The position numbers and the translations under genes were made by a program. 64,000 nucleotides of DNA from Chamaecrista fasciculata (lineage: Eukaryota > Streptophyta > Magnoliopsida > Fabales > Fabaceae): contig QANZ01010242.1 in assembly GCA_003254925.1 (NCBI GenBank), forward strand, positions 22,926 through 86,925, in the 5' to 3' direction. This document shows positions 47,997 through 56,750 of the stretch, piece after piece. Under the pieces are notes generated by a model. It was not told where the DNA came from. It did no database searches and worked only from the letters and a program-made list of their open reading frames with translations. How positions within the stretch are numbered: position 1 is the first letter of the stretch; each line of letters opens with the position of its first letter.

Positions 47997-48568
47997 CAAT
48001 GTTATTAAAACCGGATCGGAGAGTGACTCGGACAGACCTTCGGGTCACGGGTTAATTGGTTCAATCGATTCGACCGACGGTCGAACCGGATGACATTATA
48101 AATATATAAATAAAATAAATATTAATTATTTTAAATATAAATATTTCATAATTGATAAAATATAACTATAAACTTTATATAACAATAAGATATACTTGTG
48201 AATTTATAATTTCATTATCCTACATAAATAAAATATACATGAATAATTATTAGGTTAATAAAAATGAAAAAACGTAAGTTTTTTTTCTTTGTTTTAATAG
48301 GTTCATAATATTTTCTATTGAGTTTCATATTACTTTTTTGCATTTGGCCCACAAAACCAACAAAAAAAAGCTAAAAAAATAATTTTTTTCATTATAAATA
48401 GTGACCCGGTCGGTTTTCTAAAAATCGCTCCGGGTCACGGTTCAACCCGGGTCAATCCGGTTCGAAGCGGTTTTGGACGGTTCAAAGCGGTCCAACCTTC
48501 TGAGCGGTTCAATGGTCCAAACCGAGCCACCTTCACTCTCGGGTTCCGGTTCGAGTTTCATAACATTG
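47997..48568. mobile_element. hAT-type MITE with perfect 8-bp target duplication
   Basis: A 572-bp element. It begins CAATGTTATTAAAACCGG, and the complemented right end begins CAATGTTATGAAACTCG. The subterminal regions are rich in cggttcaa/ttgaaccg modules, with an AT-rich centre. ATTATATG flanks both ends (47989-47996 and 48569-48576), an 8-bp duplication typical of hAT elements. Non-coding. Confidence 0.85.
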
Positions 48569-48576
48569 ATTATATG

Positions 48577-49332
48577 TAGAAAAATGCTTTTTTTTTTTTT
48601 ATCAATTTTATTCAATCTATTACTATAATTGTATTTATAAAATTAGAAGTGAAGAGTATAAATCTAATAAAATGAGAAAGTACTATTGTGTATATATTAA
48701 TGGTTGCATCATAATTAAATGTGTATATATATATTTTTTATGATTAAAAGATTAACTTTTAAAATCATTGAATTAGATTGATTCATTTGATTAAGATAAT
48801 CAAACCAAACTAATGTAACTCAATACTTATCGTGGCAGAGCCTTTCTTATTTTTCAATTCTGTTTTATTTCCCTTCAGAATACTACGTACTACATATATC
48901 AGGCAGGATCTTTGATTATTTTATAATAAGGATATTAGGATACATCAAATTGAAGCCTATAAGGAACGTACAAAAATCGCAATTCAGAATAAATATTTTG
49001 GCTGTTGGCTTGTCAGGGTGAGCCAATCAAACTATAAATCTGTTTGATGAGTAGTACACTTACACGAGGCAGTTGACCAAAACAAAGATATAAGAAAATG
49101 CATTTATAGTATTTATATGTTGAGATTGATCGCTCATTTAACTCAAGGTTCTCACATCTCAATTTATTAGTCTATTTCTTTCGGTTCAGTCTGAATTCTC
49201 CTTCGAGTTCACACCTATACATATATAAAAATAAAATGATAACATAAAACCTTCATTGAGTTCACATCTACAATCCATTTGCCTTGTCTTTTTGTTTTGA
49301 AAATTCATATCTATAGTCAGTCACTAGAGTAA
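48577..49332. other. Spacer between MITE and Copia element, no gene seen
   Basis: AT-rich DNA with A/T and TA runs. The phrase gagttcacacctata...gagttcacatctaca near 49205-49270 is a small imperfect duplication. No coding signal. Confidence 0.45.
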
Positions 49333-49337
49333 AGAAC

Positions 49338-49565
49338 TGATAGAGTACAACTCAGCACACTCCTGCTCATCACAGCTCAATGGATTTCAGCTCATCAGTT
49401 TAGTTAGGATAGTTTCATTTCGGTTGTATTGTTAGTTGAATTGTAACTATAGTTTGTTATTCAGTTTCTCTTAGCTTTGTCTATAAAGCTTTGTACTAAA
49501 CACTACTCTGATTGAATTCAATAATATTCTCAGATTCATTTTCTCATTCCATCTCTAATTCATCA
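49338..49565 (+). repeat. Copia 5' LTR
   Basis: TGATAGAGTAC...AATTCATCA, 228 bp. A TATAAA at 49482-49487 is the likely LTR promoter. The same sequence, with about seven substitutions, forms the 3' LTR. Confidence 0.93.
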
Positions 49566-49577
49566 TGGTATCAGACC
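49566..49577 (+). other. Copia primer-binding site
   Basis: TGGTATCAGA directly after the LTR matches the complement of the initiator tRNA-Met 3' end used by most plant Copia elements; the next two bases (CC) differ from the usual GC. Confidence 0.8.
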
Positions 49578-51876
49578 ACCTTTATCCTCTTCTAGACCTC
49601 AAGTTTTATGTCAAGTTTGTGGTAAAAATGCTCATATAGCTTCTAATTGCTGGTATCGTTTTGATTCTTCTTACTCTATGGATTTGCAGCAATATACTAA
49701 TAATCCTTCACAATCATCTACTCGTTCTGCTACACCTACTGCTCCTCAAGCCTTGATTGCAACACCAGAGTCAGTTTGTGATTCATCCTGGTATTGTGAC
49801 TCAGGTGCATCTAATCACCTCACATTTGATGATCTGAACATTTTTGAAAGATCTTATAATACTGGAGCAGATCAAGTTTACATTGGTGATGGATCAGGTT
49901 TGTCTGTGCAAACATCTGGTTCATCTATTTTTTCTTCATCTGGAAATTTATTTCATCTAAAAGATATACTACATGTTCCTACAATTTCTAAGAATTTGGT
50001 TAGTGTGTCCAAATTTTCTAAGGATAATCTTGTTTATTTCCAATTCTTTCCTGATTATTTTACTGTCCTTAATCAGGACAATCATCAAGTGGTTTTGAGA
50101 GGCACTGTTAGAAATGGTCTCTATGCTTTTGATGATTTCAAGAAGGTGCTTCGTGATGGTTTGCTGCCAACACCTGTTGCTCAGACAAATTTGGTTACTA
50201 AAGATTCAGTTACTAATGTTGCTAGCTCTAATACTACTTTTACTTTGTGGCATAATCGCCTAGGACATCCTTCCTCACAAGTTGTCAATAAAGTTTTGCA
50301 GAATTGTAATGTTTCAATTTCTGTCAAGAGTAATGAGTCTGTTTGTAAGTTTTGTTGCTATGGCAAGTTTCATAAATTTCCATCTCATCCTTCTACAACT
50401 AGTTATACTAGTCCTTTGGAGTTAGTTCACACAGATCTTTGGGGTCCAGCTCCAATAAAATCTGTTTCTGGTTTTACCTATTATGTTCATTTTACTGATG
50501 CATGTACTAGATTTACATGGTTGTACCTATTGAAAAAGAAATCTGATGTCTATCAAGCCTTTTTGGATTTTAAATCATCTGCTGAGTTGCAATTAAATGT
50601 GAAAATTAAGGCTGTACAATCGGATTGGGGTGGAGAGTTCAGAGCTCTAACAAATTTCTTAAAAACACATGGCATTGCTCATAGATTGAGTTGTCCTCAT
50701 GTACATGAACAAAATGGATTGGCAGAACGAAAGCATAGACATATAACTGAGACAACATTAACTTTGTTAGCACAAGCTTCTTTACCAAAAATTTATTGGG
50801 ATGATGTAGTTGCCACTTCTGTTCATCTGATTAATAGGTTGCCTACTCGAGTTCTTGATTTTAAGTCACCATTTGAAGCCTTATTTCATAAAACTCCTAA
50901 TTATAAATCTCTTAGAACATTTGGTTGTGCCTGCTATCCTTTTACCAGACCTTATAACACTCATAAGTTTGAATATAGATCTGCTCAATGTGTCTTTCTT
51001 GGCTATAGTTCACATCACAAAGGTTACAAATGTTTGAATTTTTTAACTAAAAGAATCTATATTGCTAGAGATGTCATTTTTGATGAGTTTCTCTTTTCAT
51101 TTTCTAACCATTCCCCTTCTATAAAATCTTCTTCACATACTGTTTTCCCATCTGTTAAGCCACCACTATTATCTTCTTCACCAGCTTCTTTTTCTAGCTC
51201 ACACAAATCTTTTCATACTACTCCTACATTACCTTCAAATATCCTTTCATCATCTCCAGTTATATCTCCTTCATTATATTTTCCAGTTTTGTCTAATTCA
51301 TCCTCTTCTTCAGCTTTGTCTCATTCATCATCTTCTCCAGTTTTACCTATTCCTTCACATATTTCTTATCCTCCTACTCGAATGATGACCAGAGCTCAAA
51401 ATGGTATTTTCAAACCTAAAGTTTACTTAACTCACACTCTACCTAGAAATGTTCCAGCTGCTCTTTCTGATCCCAAGTGGAAATCTGCTATGCAAGATGA
51501 GTATCTTGCTTTACAAAAGAATCAAACATGGTCTCTTGTTTCTCTGCCACCAGGAAAAAGTGTTATTGGTTGTAAATGGGTGTTTAGGGTCAAGGAAAAT
51601 CCTGATGGATCTGTTTAACGTTATAAGGCTAGATTAGTTGCAAAGGGCTTTCATCAGCAAGAGGGAATTGATTTTCATGAGACCTTTAGTCCTGTTGTGA
51701 AGCCTTCTACTGTGAGAGTTCTGCTTTCAATTGCATTGGCACACAAATGGTCAATAAGGCAAATTGACATTAATAATGCCTTCTTGAATGGTATATTACA
51801 TGAAGATGTATATATGCAACAGCCCCTGGTTTTGAATCTTCCAATACTTCTCTAGTTTGCAAACTGCAAGTCCTTG

Positions 51877-52471
51877 TATGGTCTTAAACAAGCACCTAGA
51901 GCTTGGTTTGAAAGTCTGTCTAATCTTCTCTTATCTTTTGGATTTGTTCATAGCAGGTGTGATAAATCCTTATTCATCAAGACCACAACTAGTTCATCCT
52001 TGTATGTGCTTGTTTATGTTGATGATATCCTTATTACAGGATCAAATTCTTCTGAAGTTCAAGCCTTGATTACTAAAATTCATAAAGTTTTCTCTCTGAA
52101 GGATCTTGGTGATCTGAATTTCTTCTTAGGCATTGAAGTCATTAAGCAATCTGATGGTTCTTTTTTGCTTTCTNTATGGTCTTAAACAAGCACCTAGAGC
52201 TTGGTTTGAAAGTCTGTCTAATCTTCTCTTATCTTTTGGATTTGTTCATAGCAGGTGTGATAAATCCTTATTCATCAAGACCACAACTAGTTCATCCTTG
52301 TATGTGCTTGTTTATGTTGATGATATCCTTATTACAGGATCAAATTCTTCTGAAGTTCAAGCCTTGATTACTAAAATTCATAAAGTTTTCTCTCTGAAGG
52401 ATCTTGGTGATCTGAATTTCTTCTTAGGCATTGAAGTCATTAAGCAATCTGATGGTTCTTTTTTGCTTTCT
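51877..52471 (+). repeat. 297-bp direct duplication around a single N in Copia RT (likely assembly artefact)
   Basis: Bases 51877-52173 recur at 52175-52471, apparently without differences, meeting at the N at 52174. This doubles the RT catalytic block. The pattern equals that at 15603 and 21784 and is best read as an unmerged contig overlap. Confidence 0.8.
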
Positions 52472-53270
52472 CAAGCAAAATATATTCATGATCTGCTCAC
52501 TAAAGCTGGTATGAGTGACTGCAGTCCGTGTTTGACTCCAATGACTACTACATCTAAGTTATCTAAAGCTTCTGGTGTGCCTTTCTCGGATCCAAAATTT
52601 TATAGGACAATAGTGGGAGGTTTGCAATATTTGTCTGTAACAAGGCCTGATATCTGTTTCTCTGTCAATAGAGTATGTCAGTTTATGCAGGAACCTGTGA
52701 GCCTCATTGGCAAGCTGTCAAGAGAATTCTAAGATATTTGAAAGCTACTGAAACTCTTGGTTTGATTCTAAAACCACCCAAAGATTTAAGCATTGTTGCT
52801 TACTCGGATGCTGATTGGGCAGCTGATCTTGATGACAGAAGAAGTACAAGTGGTTTGTGTGTTTATTTTGGTGGAAATTTGGTCAGCTGGTCTTCAAAGA
52901 AGCAAGTTGTTGTATCAAGAAGTAGTACTGAGGCTGAGTACCGTAGTCTTGCTGCTGTTGTAGCTGAAGTTCTATGGTTAAAATCCTTGTTAAATGAATT
53001 ATGTATTAAGCTTCCATCACTACCTATGATTTATTGTGATAACCAAAGTGTTGTTCATATATATGACTGCAAACCCAATATTGCATGCCAGAACTAAGCA
53101 CATTGAGTTAGATTTGCATTTTGTTCGAGATCAAGCAATCTCTGGTGATATTGTTGTCAGTCACATACCTTCTACTGAACAAATTGCAGATGGCTTAACT
53201 AAGCCACTTTCAAAGGCTTTGTTCTATTCTTTCAGGACCAATCTGATGATCACTTCCAATGAGCATCAGA

Positions 53271-53281
53271 TTGAGGGGGCA
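53271..53281 (+). other. Copia polypurine tract
   Basis: TTGAGGGGGCA directly before the 3' LTR is the usual Copia polypurine tract form, the primer site for plus-strand DNA. Confidence 0.8.
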
Positions 53282-53509
53282 TGATAGAGTACAGCTCAGC
53301 ACACTCCTGCTCATCACACCTCAATGGATTCCAGCTCATCAGTTTAGTTAGGATAATTTCATTTCGGTTGTATTGTTAGCTAAATTGTAACTATAGTTTG
53401 TTATTCAGTTTCTCTTAGCTTTGTCTATAAAGCTTTGTACTAAACACTACTCTGATTGAATTCAATAATATTCTCAGCTTCATTTTCTCATTCCATCTCT
53501 AATTCATCA
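53282..53509 (+). repeat. Copia 3' LTR
   Basis: 228 bp, TG...CA, about seven differences from the 5' LTR, followed by the AGAAC target duplication. Confidence 0.93.
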
Positions 53510-53958
53510 AGAACTAAAGATCACTGAAATCTAATGAGCGTTTCAGTTACATGCAAGTTTAGCTGTCGAATATTTGTTTCTATTAGCCTAAACATTTTAA
53601 TATAAATTGAAAGGAAAAATAAAATTTTAATCTAAAAATTTTAAGACAGTAGATGTGATTGATATATATATATGTATGTATATATTTGTTTTAATGGTAA
53701 GCATTAATTATAAACAATTTGAGGTAGTTGCAGTTTTGGTAGGCCCAGTAATAACAATGGTGAACGTAGTTGGTTACACGAGAATTCAGGGCCATAAATC
53801 ACCTGTAGAACGGGACCGTCCTACCATTCGGCAGGGATCAATCACACGTTGCTACGTGGCGATATGTGACTAGTAATGACAGGACATGTCGTTCGACAAA
53901 GGATCTGTTCCTGAGATTTAGGGACATGAAATAAAAGTTGCTATGATTATAAATTTAA

Positions 53959-54747
53959 GGGTAAAATACAGGAAAGGTACCTGTGATTTGGCCTAATCTC
54001 ACTTTTATGACGTGTGGTTTCAAAAGTTGCACATAAGGTACCTGTGTGTTTCGCCGTTAAACAGAAGCGGTACTTGTGTAATTTTCCGTTAAANAATGAA
54101 ACACGGATAAAATTTTTTTGTCAAGTTGCTCTCAAAATTTAACCACAAGCTCATAAGGACTTCTAGATTAACTACACAATTTACTTTTAAGTCAAATGCT
54201 AAGTCTAATGTCTAACATGGTACCTTGGGGTATTACAGAAACCCTCTTCGATCTGCAATTTCAACAACCCTAATTTCATCAAATCAAATTAGAAACCCTA
54301 AATATTTGAAATTGCTTCAAAATCCGCCGAGAAATTTGGAGATGATAATTAGGGTGATTTCTGATTAATGTATATCTATGTGTGTGTGTGTAATTTCTGA
54401 TTTAATTTGATGAGTGGAATTTGAAATTCGTATGAGAAATGAGGGTTTGTTGAGTTTATGGGAAGAAGATGATGATGAAGATGAAGAGAGTGTTGGGTTT
54501 CATCGTTTAATGTTCAAAATATGAAGCTAATATGTAGTTCGAGCTTCAGCAAAACCACAGGTACCTAATGTGCAACTTTTGAAACCACAAGTACTACTTT
54601 TTCCGTCAAAAATTTAACGAAAAATTACACAAGTACTGCTTCTGTTTAACGGCGAAACACACAGGTACCTAATGTGCAACTTTTGAAACCACACGTCATA
54701 AAAGTGAGATTAAGCCAAACCACAGGTACCTTTCCTGAATTTTACCC
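53959..54747. mobile_element. MULE-type foldback element with perfect 9-bp target duplication
   Basis: 789 bp. It begins GGGTAAAATACAGGAAAGGT and ends with the near-complement acctttcctgaattttaccc. Arms of about 150 bp repeat 'ggtacctgtg' modules. TAAATTTAA flanks both ends (53950-53958, 54748-54756). The 440-bp centre is not self-complementary and contains aaccctaatttcatcaaatc and a gaagatgatgatgaagatgaag tract, which looks like a captured gene leader rather than transposon arm. An N lies at 54094. Confidence 0.82.
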
Positions 54748-54756
54748 TAAATTTAA

Positions 54757-56180
54757 TTAAGTTTATAACGTTCTCATGTTTAAAAAAAAAATTGCCATCC
54801 CTATTTGCTATCTCAGACCAACTTTAAATAATAAATTCCAATGATGAGTTTATTTTAAAGACTCCACTAAAGATTAATGTTTAAAATGACACCTAAATGG
54901 ATTCATAATTACTAACATTAATCTTCTTGTTGAGCGCAAATAAAGTATGCACTGTTTCTGCTACCAAAGCAGGGTGCAGACAAAGCATCATTATTTCAAC
55001 TTATTTCAAAGTTGTGGTCCCAACTATCATATTCAATAATCAATATGACAAATTCATAACCTATCAACTCAAATCGTCCTTCTAACATGTGTCCTAAAAG
55101 TATATATTAAGGTTTCTTTTGATTGGTCAAGTGAGTTTTCAAACATTAAAAATTATCTTTTAAATGAATTTTTAAATTTCAACATATGAGATACTTTACT
55201 AACCAATCAAAAGAAATCTTAAAATGTGCCCTAAAGACACATGTTAGATAAATCCAAGACTTATTACCATTCCATATCCGTAGTAGCCTTGAAATTCAGC
55301 ATATCCAAAGTTGCTTTCGTCATTAAGTTTGAACTTTCAATCTTCTTAGGCACCACGTGGTTTCTTTTAATTCCCCGGGTTGGCTTTGTTTAAAACTTTA
55401 AATTCTTCACATCTCGTCCCCAAGTTGTCGTCAAATGAGGCTGGCAGTACATTAGTACATGATGCCTAACTTCCCTGGCTGATCAAAAATCAAAATTAAA
55501 GACCAAAACAGTGAATGTTCACTTATCAATGATTAATACATTTTTTCTAATATAAACACCCAGTATTACTTCTTGTTTTGGTCAAAACCTAGGATTACTA
55601 TTTGTTAATTAAGGTGGGAGAACAATTGTTCAATGATGGAGATTTAGTTATGGGACTAAATCTTTGGCCAAAAAAAAAATTATGGGACTAAATCAAAATC
55701 CAACACAAGTCAAGATCATATATTTAATTTCCACTTGAACGTTTGTTTTATTATAAGTTAAGAAAATAAATTTATACCCTTATTAACAACTATAACTTTT
55801 GGCACAACTACAATTTCTTGCTTGATGATAAATGTTTGATCCTAACACTAAGGAACTCTTATAAAAAGTCATGTAATTCTTTTATATTTGTATTTCTCTT
55901 TTCAACTTGAGGCCAATTTGTAAACATTATTGAAACAGCGGATGAAGCAAGCTTAAGTTTTACATCTTTTGTTTTAAAATTACATCAATTTTATGAACAT
56001 AATTGATAAATGACATCATAATAATAAATGTAATAAAATCAATATTAAATAGTATCATATTCATAATTTGACTTAATTATATATATATATATATAATCTA
56101 ATTAAGTTCTTGACTAAAATATATAAAATTCTCTCAATTTTAATCATTGTATGAAAAATTTCTTAAACTTTAAAAAAAAA
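54757..56180. other. AT-rich spacer, no gene seen
   Basis: No coding similarity. Holds an ultra-short insertion (55648-55694) and an imperfect inverted pair around 55095-55240 (tcctaaaagtatat...ttcttttgattggtca against tgaccaatcaaaagaaa...tgtgccctaaagac) that may be another decayed MITE. Confidence 0.45.
55648..55694 (+). repeat. Ultra-short TTTGGCC-A10 insertion with 15-bp duplication
   Basis: TTATGGGACTAAATC occurs at 55648-55662 and exactly again at 55680-55694. The 17-bp insert is TTTGGCC plus ten A. Confidence 0.75.
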
Positions 56181-56195
56181 ATAAGAAAGTTACCA

Positions 56196-56375
56196 ACAAG
56201 TGTTTAATGTAGCGGCTAGGCGAGCTACATCTTAAGGAGATGACCCAAATTTGATTCCTAGAGACGATATTGTTGGAAGGGCTCTGTCATTTTGTCTCTA
56301 AAACCCGAATGTGATTAGTCTTCGCTTAAACCGTTACACGAATAGACGGGGATATCCATGAATTAAAAAAAAAAC
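56196..56375 (+). repeat. tRNA-derived SINE
   Basis: About 180 bp. It opens with an A-box-like tagcggctaggcg, has a B-box-like aaatttgattcctag about 35 bp later, a body ending cttaaaccgttacacgaatag, and finishes in a ten-A tail. Flanks aagaaagttacca (56183-56195) and aagaaagcttcta (56376-56388) form an imperfect 13-bp target duplication. Shares its tail with the SINE at 36232. Confidence 0.65.
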
Positions 56376-56439
56376 AAGAAAGCTTCTAAATTTAGATTTT
56401 TCCTTTAACACTAGCTAAAACTCTCAACATATTTAGTTT

Positions 56440-56456
56440 TTTTTTTGGCCTGAACA
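56440..56456 (-). repeat. Possible ultra-short insertion, TCAGGCC-poly(A) on minus strand
   Basis: A T run followed by GGCCTGA reads TCAGGCC plus A run on the other strand, the same unit as at 12380 and 22651. No clear flanking duplication is left, so it is tentative. Confidence 0.35.
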
Positions 56457-56750
56457 AAAAAAGTATTACTTTTTCTGAAAAAACTCTTAACAAAATGAAA
56501 AATTCAGGCAGTCTTTACTCTTTAGTCTTTACCACTTTTTAAAATGAAAACGGAAAACCACTTCTTGCTTGCTTGTGTCTTACGATTCACAAGATTGTAG
56601 ATTTGAGTGTAAATGGTGGATGCAAAATTGCAAATCATATTGTTCCACTAATCCACTTACACCAGTCAGCACTTAGCCATACAATAATTTACCAAAAAGA
56701 ATCAATGAAGAACCAAACAAAAATCCCCTGTTTCCTCAAGTTTTGAAAAA

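Larger units (their letters stand above)
49609..53281 (+). pseudogene. Copia gag-pol remnant
   Basis: The frame opens with a CCHC knuckle (CQVCGKNAHIASNC, 49609-49650), with the rest of gag deleted. Then come the protease (WYCDSGASNHLT), the integrase zinc region (LWHNRLGHPSSQ, CKFCCYGKFHK) and core (HTDLWGPAP, VQSDWGGEF, EQNGLAERKHR), and the start of reverse transcriptase (WKSAMQDEYLAL). A TAA stop breaks it at 51616. The RT continues in the same frame, then is shifted by a lost C near 51826 and by further small indels near 51870. The YVDDILITGS catalytic block is present, doubled by a 297-bp duplication at the N. More frameshifts fall near 52690 and 53065, inside the RNase H region ([26 protein letters not shown]). 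It cannot encode an intact polyprotein as assembled. Confidence 0.9.
49338..53509 (+). mobile_element. Ty1/Copia LTR retrotransposon, gag-deleted and frame-broken
   Basis: A 4.2-kb element flanked by the 5-bp target duplication AGAAC (49333-49337 and 53510-53514). Both 228-bp LTRs start TG and end CA and differ at about seven positions (near 97% identity), so the insertion is fairly recent. A primer-binding site matching initiator tRNA-Met follows the 5' LTR and a polypurine tract precedes the 3' LTR. Nearly all of gag is missing: only its zinc knuckle remains, about 45 bp after the LTR. Pol order (protease, integrase, reverse transcriptase, RNase H) is Copia-type. The element could at most be moved by proteins from a relative. 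Confidence 0.95.

Noticed and set aside
49678..51618. 646-codon frame as a host gene
   Set aside because: Its protease, integrase and reverse transcriptase motifs and its position between two LTRs show it is Copia pol.
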